From NCBI GenBank assembly GCA_035279785.1, contig DATEHC010000028.1, positions 1 to 34,875 on the forward strand: 34,875 nt of DNA, given 5' to 3'. The position numbers and the translations under genes are program-made. The notes below the pieces were generated by a model. The model searched no databases and had not been told where the DNA came from. It saw only the letters and a program-made list of their open reading frames with translations. How positions within the stretch are numbered: position 1 is the first letter of the stretch; the number at the start of each line of letters is the position of its first letter. Positions 1-7,005 of this stretch are shown in pieces. The DNA is from 40CM-4-65-16 sp035279785. GTDB taxonomy: Bacteria > Chloroflexota > Dormibacteria > Dormibacterales > Dormibacteraceae.

Positions 1-718
1 TCGAGTCGAGGATCGCCCTCGCCACCAGTTCCGTGTTGAAGGCGTACATCTCCTCGAAGCTGCCGCCGCCGCGCGCGAGGACGATGACCTCGGCGATCGC
101 CTCCGCATTGCAGCGGCGGAGTGCGCGAGCGACGCTCATGGGCGCGGCCGCGCCCTGCACCTGCACCGGATACACCACGATTCCCATGTTCGGGTAGCGG
201 TCCCAGATCGTCTCCTGCAGATCGTGGATGACCGCGCCGGTAGGCGACGTCAGGAGGCCCACCGTCCGCGGAAGAAACGGGAGCCTGCGCTTGCGCTTGG
301 CGTCGAACGCGCCTTCGAGCTCCAGGCGCCGTTTCAGCTCCTCGAGCCGCGCGCGGAGCTTGCCGACGTCGTCGAACTCGACCTGGTCGACGATGAAGCG
401 CAGCGCTCCGTACTGGGCCCAGTAGTCGACTCGCCCCCGAAAGATGAAGACCTGGCCGTCCTCGGGCAGCATGTTGAGGCGCTTCGCGTCGTCGGCAAAG
501 ATGAAGGCGTTGATCAGGTTCTGGCTGTCGCGGATGGAGAAGCTGTAGTGACCTTTCGAGCCTTGCTTCATGCCCGTGACCTCGCCTTTGACGAGCAGCG
601 CGGTCAGCGGCCGGAGCTCGCGGCGGATCTCGTTGGCGAGCTCGGTGACGGTGAAAGGACGCGGTGCTTCGTCGGGCTTCTGCACGCGGTCTAGCTTAGC
701 CAGCGTTTTAGGATGCAT
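1..718 (-). CDS. xseA: Exodeoxyribonuclease VII large subunit, 5' part (3' end outside the window)
   Basis: Large catalytic subunit of exonuclease VII, which degrades single-stranded DNA in both directions in mismatch repair and DNA clean-up. The reverse strand reads without a stop to the window edge. It shows the N-terminal OB-fold region (RPFTVTELANEIRRELRPL, then KGEVTGMKQGSKGHYSFSIRD) and the start of the catalytic domain (VGLLTSPTGAVIHDL, then LARGGGSFEEMYAFNTELVARAI), all typical of XseA. About 239 of the usual 400 or so residues are present. Two in-frame starts are possible: ATG at 718 and GTG at 685. The homology begins just after 685, so the extra 11 residues from 718 are uncertain. 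Neither start has a well-spaced ribosome binding site. xseB is not seen and may lie beyond the left edge. Confidence 0.9.
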   Translation of the reverse strand, partial: MHPKTLAKLDRVQKPDEAPRPFTVTELANEIRRELRPLTALLVKGEVTGMKQGSKGHYSFSIRDSQNLINAFIFADDAKRLNMLPEDGQVFIFRGRVDYWAQYGALRFIVDQVEFDDVGKLRARLEELKRRLELEGAFDAKRKRRLPFLPRTVGLLTSPTGAVIHDLQETIWDRYPNMGIVVYPVQVQGAAAPMSVARALRRCNAEAIAEVIVLARGGGSFEEMYAFNTELVARAILDS

Positions 719-743
719 CCCCAGTTGTCGTTGCGGTAGCCAC
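708..743 (-). other. Possible 11-codon upstream ORF before xseA
   Basis: A GTG at 743 follows an AGGAGGA ribosome binding site (reverse strand of 754-760, about 10 bases upstream) and opens a short frame, MATATTTGDAS, that stops at 708. It overlaps the ATG at 718 out of frame and ends 22 bases before the GTG at 685. The strong ribosome binding site has no other obvious gene to serve. It may be a coupling leader for xseA, or chance. Confidence 0.2.
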
Positions 744-780
744 GCGCTGGGAATCCTCCTGTCGCTATGACGCCGTCCGC

Positions 781-839
781 ATGGTCCGGCTTATCAGGCA
801 AAACCGCCCATCAAAACCTCGGATAGTCCGGACTATCCG
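781..839 (+). repeat. Intergenic half-site plus palindrome element, copy 1
   Basis: A perfect 20-base palindrome, CGGATAGTCCGGACTATCCG, lies at 820-839. A related half-site ATGGTCCGG lies at 781-789, exactly 42 bases before the matching ATAGTCCGG inside the palindrome. Copies with the same layout occur at 23135-23193 (same strand) and 33504-33562 (inverted). Copies 1 and 2 agree at about 45 of 59 positions, mostly in the half-site, an AAAACC tract and the palindrome. It sits between moaA's end and xseA's start. There is no T-tract, so it is not a standard intrinsic terminator. Its function is unknown. Confidence 0.75.
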
Positions 840-843
840 GAGA

Positions 844-1839
844 TCAGCCGCCGATCTGGGACATCGACTTCGCCGGTTTGATGAACCCGGGCTTGTTGAT
901 CAAGTGCCCTTCTTCCTTGCGCCAGATCGCGGACTCGATCACCGACCCGAGCTTCTCGTCAGACACGCCTGAGCGCATCAGGTCGCGCAGCGGAGTCTCG
1001 TGGAGGGAGAACAGGCAGGTGCGAAGTCCGCCCTCGGCGGTGAGGCGGACGCGGTTGCACGACGTGCAGAAGGCCTGGCTGACCGAAGAGATGAAGCCCA
1101 CGCCCCCCGGCGCGCCGTCGGCGAACGCGAATCGCGTCGCGGGCCCTGGCCGCTGGTCATTGAACGGGACCAGCGGGAACTGGTCCTCGATCTGCTCCTG
1201 GATGCGAAGGCTCGGAACGACCTGTTCGTTGGTCCAGATGTTGTCGCCGTCGAGCGGCATGAACTCGATGAAGCGAACCTCATAACCCTCGTCGTGCGCC
1301 AGCCGCGCGAAGTCCACGACCTCGTCGTCGTTGCGGCCCTTCATGACCACCATGTTGAGCTTGATCGGCCACAAACCGGACTCACGCGCCGCGTTGATTC
1401 CATCCATGACACGGTTGAAAGCGTCGACGCGCGCGAGCCCTTCGAAGCGGTCCATGTGCAGCGTGTCGAGCGAGATGTTGATGCGCTTCAGGCCCGCGTC
1501 CTTCAATGCCGCGGCCTTTTGCCGCAGCAGCACTCCGTTCGTGGTCATCGTGATGTCGAGCGTCGGATCGATCGCGTTGATCATCCCGATGAGCTCTTCG
1601 AGCTTCACCCGCACGAGCGGCTCGCCGCCGGTGATGCGGATTGTGCGCACCCCGTATTCGGTGACGAAGATCCGCGCCAGCCTGACGATCTCCTCGAACC
1701 GCAGGATGTCCTCGCGTTTGAGCCAATTCAGGCCCTCGGCGGGCATGCAGTAGATACAGCGGAAGTTGCAGCGGTCGGTGACCGAGATGCGGAGGTCGTC
1801 GGCGACCCGCCCGTAGGAGTCCAGGAGGCGGCGCTGCAT
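844..1839 (-). CDS. moaA: GTP 3',8-cyclase MoaA (radical SAM)
   Basis: First enzyme of molybdenum cofactor synthesis: with S-adenosylmethionine it converts GTP to 3',8-cyclo-H2-GTP, which MoaC then processes. The 331-residue protein has the radical-SAM cluster motif C24-x3-C28-x2-C31 (TDRCNFRCIYCMP), a GGEPL SAM-binding motif, a second [4Fe-4S] site C258/C261/C275 (CTSCNRVRLTAEGG..TC), and the C-terminal GG tail (SQIGG) needed for activity. The frame stays open far upstream, but that part is antisense to the next gene. ATG at 1839 is chosen because homology starts there. A TATCAT hexamer 7 bases upstream suggests a leaderless mRNA. Its start lies only 19 bases from that of the divergent crotonase gene. 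The Mo-hydroxylase at 8673-12435 and moeA at 33574 are logical partners. Confidence 0.96.
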   Translation of the reverse strand: MQRRLLDSYGRVADDLRISVTDRCNFRCIYCMPAEGLNWLKREDILRFEEIVRLARIFVTEYGVRTIRITGGEPLVRVKLEELIGMINAIDPTLDITMTTNGVLLRQKAAALKDAGLKRINISLDTLHMDRFEGLARVDAFNRVMDGINAARESGLWPIKLNMVVMKGRNDDEVVDFARLAHDEGYEVRFIEFMPLDGDNIWTNEQVVPSLRIQEQIEDQFPLVPFNDQRPGPATRFAFADGAPGGVGFISSVSQAFCTSCNRVRLTAEGGLRTCLFSLHETPLRDLMRSGVSDEKLGSVIESAIWRKEEGHLINKPGFIKPAKSMSQIGG

Positions 1840-1846
1840 TTGACCG

Positions 1847-1852
1847 ATGATA
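1847..1852 (-). promoter_or_regulatory. Putative -10 element of moaA
   Basis: TATCAT on the minus strand, 7 bases before the moaA ATG, which would place transcription start at or one base before the start codon. No clear -35 is seen. The short gap to the divergent gene means any -35 would lie inside that coding region. Confidence 0.4.
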
Positions 1853-1858
1853 GGTCGG

Positions 1859-2632
1859 ATGGCGTACGAGAACATCCTGCTCGAGATGGAGCCGCCGATC
1901 GCCACGATCACGCTCAACCGGCCGAAGGTTCTGAACGCGCTGAGCCCGGCCTTGATCGGGGAGCTCACGGGCGCGCTGACCGACCTCGACGCCAATCCCG
2001 ACGTGCGGGCCGTGGTGCTGACCGGAGGCCCGAAGGTGTTCGCCGCCGGGGCCGACATCGCCGACATGGCCGACCAGGGACCGGTCGACCAGCTGCTGCG
2101 CGACCAGACCGGCCGGTGGGCGCCGCTCGCCGGGTTCAAGAAGCCGCTCCTCGCCGCGGTCAACGGTTACGCGCTCGGCGGCGGGTGCGAGATCGCGCTT
2201 ATGTGTGACCTGATCATCGCCGGTGACGGCGCCCGGTTCGGCCAGCCCGAGATCAACCTCGGGATCATCCCCGGCGCCGGCGGCACGCAGCGCTGGCCGC
2301 GCACGGCGGGGAAGTATGTCGCGATGGAGCTGATGCTCATGGGCAACGCGATTACCGCCCAGCGCGCGTACGAGCTCGGCATGGTGAACAAGGTCGTGCC
2401 GAACGAACGGACGATCGAGATCGCGAGGCGCATGGCGCGAGACATCGCTGCCAAGCCGCCGCTTGCGGTGCGCCTGGCGAAAGAAGCCGTGCTCAAGGCG
2501 TTCGAGGGTCCGCTGTCGGATGGACTGGCCACCGAGCGCAAGAGCTTTTATTTCCTGTTCGCGACCGAGGATCAAAAGGAAGGCATGCACGCGTTCCTGG
2601 AAAAACGAAAGGGCGTGTTCAAAGGAAGGTAG
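1859..2632 (+). CDS. Enoyl-CoA hydratase (crotonase family)
   Basis: Adds water to trans-2-enoyl-CoA in beta-oxidation or aromatic acid degradation. The 257-residue protein carries both catalytic glutamates of true hydratases: E111 in ALGGGCEIAL and E131 in GQPEINLGIIPGAGGTQ, 20 residues apart as in rat mitochondrial crotonase (E144/E164). The oxyanion-hole segments FAAGADIADM and GYALGGG are also present. ATG at 1859 has AGG a few bases upstream and gives MAYENILLEM; an in-frame ATG at 1847 would add four residues. It is the first gene of a plus-strand run with another crotonase (2 bases apart) and a thiolase, resembling a paaF-paaG-paaJ set. The substrate is not decided by sequence. Confidence 0.93.
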   Translation: MAYENILLEMEPPIATITLNRPKVLNALSPALIGELTGALTDLDANPDVRAVVLTGGPKVFAAGADIADMADQGPVDQLLRDQTGRWAPLAGFKKPLLAAVNGYALGGGCEIALMCDLIIAGDGARFGQPEINLGIIPGAGGTQRWPRTAGKYVAMELMLMGNAITAQRAYELGMVNKVVPNERTIEIARRMARDIAAKPPLAVRLAKEAVLKAFEGPLSDGLATERKSFYFLFATEDQKEGMHAFLEKRKGVFKGR

Positions 2633-2634
2633 AG

Positions 2635-3426
2635 ATGGCGGTAGAAGTCGAGCAGCACGTGAAGCTGGAGACCGTTGACGGCGTGGCGTGGATCCGCTTG
2701 AACAGGCCGGAGAAGCTCAACGCGATCGGCTCACTCATGCGCTCACAGCTTGCCGATGCGATCAAGCAGGCGGAGCGCGACGACGCGGTTCGAGTGCTCG
2801 TCTTGACGGGAAGCGGCCGCGCATTCTCGGCCGGCGGCGACATCGCCGAGATGAACCAGGGCATGGACTCACGTACGCCGGACGAGCTTGGTCGCATCCT
2901 CCGCGACGAGTACGGTGCGATGTTCATCCGACTCCGGACGATGCCCAAGCCCGTCATCGCCGCGCTGAACGGACCTGCGCTCGGCATCGGTGCGAGCTTT
3001 GCGCTGGCCTGCGACATACGCATCGGCACGCCCGAGGCGTCGCTGACGGAAGCTTTCATCAACATCGGGCTCGTGATGGAAGGTGGAGCCAGCTATCTCC
3101 TGCCCCGGCTGGCCGGCCTGGGCGTGGCTTTCGAGATGTTGTTCTCGGGTCAGCCGCTGGCGGCCGCCGACGCCCACCGCCTGGGCATCATCAACCGCAT
3201 CGTTCCGGCCGACCAGCTGGAGGAAGAGGTGCGCAAGTTCGCGGGCCAGATCGCCTCTCAGCCGCGCCAGGCGCTGGCCGGCGTGAAACGCGCCGTCAAC
3301 CGCGGGCTGGGCTCGACCTACGAGGAGGCCGTCGAATTCGAGTCGTACCTCCAGGAGAACCAGGTGGCCAACGGTGAGTTTCCAGAGGGCGTGCGAAAGT
3401 TCCTCGCGAGTCGCCTCAGGAAGTAA
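2635..3426 (+). CDS. Enoyl-CoA hydratase/isomerase, PaaG-like
   Basis: Crotonase-fold protein of 263 residues. Both hydratase glutamates are replaced (S121 in ALGIGAS and F141 in TEAFINIGL), so simple hydration is unlikely. Where PaaG-type isomerases carry a catalytic aspartate (GLIPDCGG), this protein has E149 in GLVMEGG, which suggests a double-bond or ring isomerase. This is inference from motif alignment by eye. The ribosome binding site AAGGAAGG lies just before the ATG. It follows the hydratase by 2 bases, and its TAA shares an A with the thiolase ATG, so the three are translated together. It may act on a cyclic or beta,gamma-unsaturated CoA thioester. Confidence 0.88.
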   Translation: MAVEVEQHVKLETVDGVAWIRLNRPEKLNAIGSLMRSQLADAIKQAERDDAVRVLVLTGSGRAFSAGGDIAEMNQGMDSRTPDELGRILRDEYGAMFIRLRTMPKPVIAALNGPALGIGASFALACDIRIGTPEASLTEAFINIGLVMEGGASYLLPRLAGLGVAFEMLFSGQPLAAADAHRLGIINRIVPADQLEEEVRKFAGQIASQPRQALAGVKRAVNRGLGSTYEEAVEFESYLQENQVANGEFPEGVRKFLASRLRK

Positions 3427-4598
3427 TGCCCGAGGCGGTAATCGTCGCGACGGCGCGCACGCCGATGGGCAAGTACGGCGGCCAGCTGAAGGGCGTGCGG
3501 CCGGACGACCTCGCGGCGATCGTCCTGAAAGAGGCGTGCGACCGCGCGAGTCTGAAACCCGGCGAGGTCGAGGACGTCATCCTCGGCTGCGCGAACCAGG
3601 CCGGTGAGGACAACCGCAACGTCGCGCGCATGGCGCTCCTTCTCGCCGGCTTTCCCGTCGAGGTCCCGGGACAGACGGTCAACCGCCTCTGTGGATCGGG
3701 GATGCAGGCGACGATCGCGGCGGCGCGTGAGATCCAGGCCGGCGCGGCGGACATCGTGCTGGCCGGAGGAGTCGAGAGCATGACCCGCGCGCCGTGGGTC
3801 ATGGCCAAGTCGGAGTCGCCGTTCCCGCGCGGTCCGCAGACGGTCTACGACACCGCGCTGGGGTGGCGGCTCGTCAACCCGAAAATGGCCGCCATGTACG
3901 GGACGCTGCAGATGGGGGAGACGGCCGAACGTGTCGCCCAGAAGTACGAGATCTCGCGCCAGGACCAGGATGCGTTCGCGCTGCGCAGCCATCGGCGCGC
4001 GATCGCGGCTCAGCAGGCGGGTCGGCTCGCCGAGGAGATCGTCGTGGTAGACGGCGCCGTGCAGGACGAGGGGCCGCGCGCGGATACGTCGATGGAGGCG
4101 CTCGCGAAGCTCAAGCCGGCATTCGGCGAGCACGGCTCGGTCACCGCCGGCAATGCGTCACCGCTCAACGACGGCGCGACCGCGCTCGTGCTGATGTCGG
4201 ACGCGAAGGCTCGGGAGCGCGGGCTGCAGCCGCTCGCCCGCCTCGTCTCCGCCGCGCCGGCCGGCGTGCATCCCGACTATATGGGCATCGGTCCGGTGCC
4301 CTCTTCGTTGAAGGCCCTGGCCAAAGCCGGGCTCGAGCCGAGCGACATGCAGGTCGTCGAGCTCAACGAGGCGTTTGCGTCGCAGTCGCTGGCGTGCGTC
4401 CGGCTGCTCGGCCTCGACGAGGAGCGCGTCAACGTCAATGGCGGCGCGATCGCGCTGGGCCATCCACTTGGGAGCAGCGGTGCACGGCTCGTGAGCACGC
4501 TCGTGCGCGAGATGCAGCACCGCGGCGCCGAGTACGGCCTGGCGACGATGTGCATCGGCGTCGGCCAGGGCATCGCGTCCGTCTGGCAACGCGTCTGA
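3426..4598 (+). CDS. Thiolase, 3-oxoadipyl-CoA/acetyl-CoA C-acyltransferase type
   Basis: Cleaves a 3-oxoacyl-CoA with CoA to release acetyl-CoA. The 390-residue protein has the nucleophilic C89 (NRLCGSGMQA), H346 (GGAIALGHPLG) and C376 (MCIGVGQG), the complete thiolase catalytic set. Segments such as RTPMGKYGGQL, GCANQAGEDNRNVARMALLLAG and DQDAFALRS closely resemble PcaF/PaaJ beta-ketoadipyl-CoA thiolases, which supports a role in aromatic acid degradation, although general FadA-type activity is not excluded. Start and upstream stop overlap (TAATG). The following methyltransferase begins about 30 bases after its stop. Confidence 0.94.
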   Translation: MPEAVIVATARTPMGKYGGQLKGVRPDDLAAIVLKEACDRASLKPGEVEDVILGCANQAGEDNRNVARMALLLAGFPVEVPGQTVNRLCGSGMQATIAAAREIQAGAADIVLAGGVESMTRAPWVMAKSESPFPRGPQTVYDTALGWRLVNPKMAAMYGTLQMGETAERVAQKYEISRQDQDAFALRSHRRAIAAQQAGRLAEEIVVVDGAVQDEGPRADTSMEALAKLKPAFGEHGSVTAGNASPLNDGATALVLMSDAKARERGLQPLARLVSAAPAGVHPDYMGIGPVPSSLKALAKAGLEPSDMQVVELNEAFASQSLACVRLLGLDEERVNVNGGAIALGHPLGSSGARLVSTLVREMQHRGAEYGLATMCIGVGQGIASVWQRV

Positions 4599-4627
4599 GC
4601 GAACGAGACCCAGCCGCCGTCCGGTCG

Positions 4628-5281
4628 ATGTTCGACCGGATCGCGCGCCGCTACGACCGTGTCAACACCGTGCTCTCCGTTGGCACAGACGCGGGATGGC
4701 GGCGGCGAGCGGCGCGTGAGACCGGGCTTCGCGCCGGAGGCAGCGCACTCGACGTCGCTTGCGGCTCGGGCAAGCTGACCGCGGAGCTGGCCCGCGTCGC
4801 GGGCGATCACGGCCGCGTGGTCGGTCTCGACTTCAGCCCGAGGATGCTCGAGATCGCGCGCCACGCCCATCCGTCGATCGAGTTCATCGAGGGCGACGCG
4901 CTGAAGCTGCCGTTCGACGACGCAACCTTCGATGCCTCGACGATCGCATTCGGGCTCCGCAACCTCGCCGATCCGATACTGGGCCTGCGCGAGATGCTGC
5001 GGGTCGCGCGCCGCGCCGTGGTGCTCGAGTTCGTGCGACCCCCGCGCGGGCTCGTGGGCGGCGCGTATCGCATCTATCTGCGCACCCTGCTGCCGGCGGT
5101 CGGCGGGCTCGTCTCGGGCGCTCCTGACGCGTATCGCTACCTGAGCGACACAGTCGACAGTTACCGCACGCCCGCGGAGCTTGCAGACATGGCGAAGCGC
5201 GCGGGTTGGAGCGACATCAGGTTCACGCCCCTGGCGATGGGGACGGTCGGGCTGCTGTCAGGCGTTTCTGTCGACCGCTGA
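4628..5281 (+). CDS. ubiE: Demethylmenaquinone/ubiquinone methyltransferase (UbiE/MenG family)
   Basis: SAM-dependent C-methyltransferase that completes the quinone ring. Visible are the UbiE N-terminal signature MFDRIARRYDRVNTVLSVG, the SAM motif I LDVACGSGKL, motif D(F)SPRMLEIAR, and the later IAFGLRNLADP segment typical of the family. ATG at 4628 is the only ATG in the right place but falls exactly where homology begins. Family members usually have about 10 more residues, so a CTG at 4595 (overlapping the thiolase stop) or a GTG at 4550 could be the true start. Its 3' end overlaps the convergent polyprenyl synthase gene by 24 bases, which places quinone ring and side-chain genes together. 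Menaquinone is the likelier product, but ubiquinone is not excluded. Confidence 0.9.
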   Translation: MFDRIARRYDRVNTVLSVGTDAGWRRRAARETGLRAGGSALDVACGSGKLTAELARVAGDHGRVVGLDFSPRMLEIARHAHPSIEFIEGDALKLPFDDATFDASTIAFGLRNLADPILGLREMLRVARRAVVLEFVRPPRGLVGGAYRIYLRTLLPAVGGLVSGAPDAYRYLSDTVDSYRTPAELADMAKRAGWSDIRFTPLAMGTVGLLSGVSVDR

Positions 5282-6625
5282 GCGGGCAAGGCCGATCAGG
5301 GTCGGGCGCAGGCCGTCGAGCTCGACCGCTTCGAGCACGCGGACCGCTTCGTCGACGAGGGCCTGGGCCTCGCGCCGCACGCGCGGCAGCGCGTCGCTGG
5401 AGTTGACGAGCTCGGTGACGCGTCCCACCTCGGGGTCGCCGAGCGAGCCCGCGAGCAGCCGGCGCACCTCGGGGCCGACGTCTCGGTCCTCGGCCGCGTA
5501 GATCAGCGGGAGCGAGAGCACGCGCTGACGGATGTCGAGGCCGAGCGGCTTGCCCGAGCTCGGGCTGAAATCGATCATGTCGTCGGCCATCTGGAACGCG
5601 GTGCCGAGGAGGTCGCCGAAGCGCCGGACGGCCGCGACAACCTCGGGCGAGGCATCGGAGAGAAGGGCGCCCGACGCGCATGCGGCCGCAAAGAGTGACG
5701 CGGTCTTGCCGCGGATCACCCGCAGATACGACTCGCGGTCGCCCGGATAGGACCCACGCAGAGCGACATCGTCGATCTGCGACGCGCAGATGGCTTCGAG
5801 CGCCTCCGCGATCGCCGCGGTCACGGCTGGATTGCCCATCTCCGCGACCAGCCGGGTCGCTTTGGCGAAGTAGTAGTCGCCGACCGCGATGGCGCGCTCC
5901 GGGCCTTCGGCCGCGGCGACGGTGGGACGCCCGCGGCGGTGGCTGCTCTCGTCGACGTAGTCGTCGTGGATCAGCGTCGCGTTGTGCAGCAGCTCGACAG
6001 CGGCGGCAAGCGCCGCGGCGCGAAGCGGGTCGTTGCGGGGACCAAGCGCCGCCGTGAGCTGCACCAGCCTGGGGCGGAGGCGCTTGCCCCCGGCCTCGAC
6101 AAGGCGCCTCATCGGGGCGGCGACCGGGTCCGGGTCGACCTGCAGCTGGCGCGTCAGCTCGGCCTCGACGAGAACTTCCTGCGAGCGGTCGAACTCGCCG
6201 TCGACCTGCATCGCGATCTGACCGTCCCGAGGACCGTCGAGCTCGACCGCAAACACCGACTGCCACCGGCCGAGCACCAGCCGGCCGTCCTCGACCAGCA
6301 GAGTGAGGAACGCGCCGAGCAAGAGCTGGCGGCAGTGCGCGTGGCCGTTCACAGGTTCGTCCAGGGGTATGTCGAAGCGTCGGTCGAAGTCGTCGTGCTC
6401 GTAGCCCGCGCCGGCGGGCGCAAGCCGCTCGAGCATCGCCTTGAAGTCATGCAGGAGGAGCGGCTCGTTTTCGTTGACAGCCAGGCCGACCGTGGTGTGG
6501 AGCGACTGGAGATGGACGCGGCCGTTGCGCAGACCGGAGCGTGCGATCTCGTCACGGATGCGGGCGGTGAGGTCGACGAACTCGGTGGCTGCGGAGGTGC
6601 TGAACCCGACCCGCGCGCTCTTCAC
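5258..6625 (-). CDS. Fusion protein: YjbQ/UPF0047 domain + polyprenyl diphosphate synthase
   Basis: A single 455-residue frame. Residues 1-143 match the YjbQ/UPF0047 family (COG0432): HTTVGLAVNENE at 43-54, then HAHCRQLLLGAFLTLLVEDG and LGRWQSVFAVELDGPRDG. Residues about 150-455 are a trans-polyprenyl diphosphate synthase with GGKRLRPRL at 179-187, the first Asp-rich motif DDYVD at 221-225 and the second DDMID at 348-352, both complete, so the synthase half should be active. It elongates isoprenoid diphosphates, here probably for the menaquinone side chain. The GTG start at 6625 overlaps the TGA of the preceding small gene (GTGA), so translation is coupled. The domain pairing is unusual. A lost stop codon or an assembly error is the alternative, but the frame is clean across the junction. 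Confidence 0.92.
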   Translation of the reverse strand: MKSARVGFSTSAATEFVDLTARIRDEIARSGLRNGRVHLQSLHTTVGLAVNENEPLLLHDFKAMLERLAPAGAGYEHDDFDRRFDIPLDEPVNGHAHCRQLLLGAFLTLLVEDGRLVLGRWQSVFAVELDGPRDGQIAMQVDGEFDRSQEVLVEAELTRQLQVDPDPVAAPMRRLVEAGGKRLRPRLVQLTAALGPRNDPLRAAALAAAVELLHNATLIHDDYVDESSHRRGRPTVAAAEGPERAIAVGDYYFAKATRLVAEMGNPAVTAAIAEALEAICASQIDDVALRGSYPGDRESYLRVIRGKTASLFAAACASGALLSDASPEVVAAVRRFGDLLGTAFQMADDMIDFSPSSGKPLGLDIRQRVLSLPLIYAAEDRDVGPEVRRLLAGSLGDPEVGRVTELVNSSDALPRVRREAQALVDEAVRVLEAVELDGLRPTLIGLARSAVDRNA

Positions 6626-7005
6626 CGCGCCGCTGCCAGTGACTGCTGAAGAAGGGCGCGTGTAGGCGGCGCGGGTTGGTCCGAGGCCGCGGCCGCCGAG
6701 ACCGTCTCGATGGCGCGCGCGAACGCGACTTGGACCGCGAGCGGAGCGTGGTCGGCCAGCAGCCGCGATCCGCGGGCGAGGCAGAGGTCTCCCATCAGCA
6801 GCGTGGCCGGCGGAGCAGCGCGCGAGCCGAGTCCCTGCAGCCTCGTGCCCACCTCGATAAGGGCGGCAGCAAGGGCAAGGTGCTCCTGCACGCGGACGTC
6901 GAAGTGCCGGACGTGGTCGAGGTACACGCGATACGTCTCCGACAGCCCGTCCGACCAGAGTCCCTCGAGGCGGTCCAGCTCGCGGTCGAGCAGTTGGACG
7001 CTCAT
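6622..7005 (-). CDS. Small protein resembling the small subunit (HepS/HexA type) of heterodimeric prenyl synthases
   Basis: 127 residues, with no Asp-rich motif. The segment from about residue 40 (LALAAALIEVGTRLQGLG) to 95 (ATLLMGDLCLARGSRLLAD..FARAIETVSAAA) resembles the helical region around the GDYLLARA motif of polyprenyl synthases, but the metal-binding DDxxD is absent. That pattern fits the non-catalytic small subunit of HepS/HepT-type enzymes, which helps set product length. The assignment is by eye and tentative. Its ATG overlaps the tetR stop (ATGA) and its stop overlaps the fusion gene start (GTGA), so the three genes form one tightly coupled operon. Confidence 0.7.
   Translation of the reverse strand: MSVQLLDRELDRLEGLWSDGLSETYRVYLDHVRHFDVRVQEHLALAAALIEVGTRLQGLGSRAAPPATLLMGDLCLARGSRLLADHAPLAVQVAFARAIETVSAAAASDQPAPPTRALLQQSLAAAR

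Noticed and set aside
781..839. Reading the palindromic element as a CRISPR repeat or an intrinsic terminator
   Set aside because: Only three scattered copies exist with no spacer array, and no T-run follows any of them.
1000..2208. Open frame of 402 codons on the plus strand
   Set aside because: Antisense to moaA and out of frame with the enoyl-CoA hydratase gene; no family resemblance.
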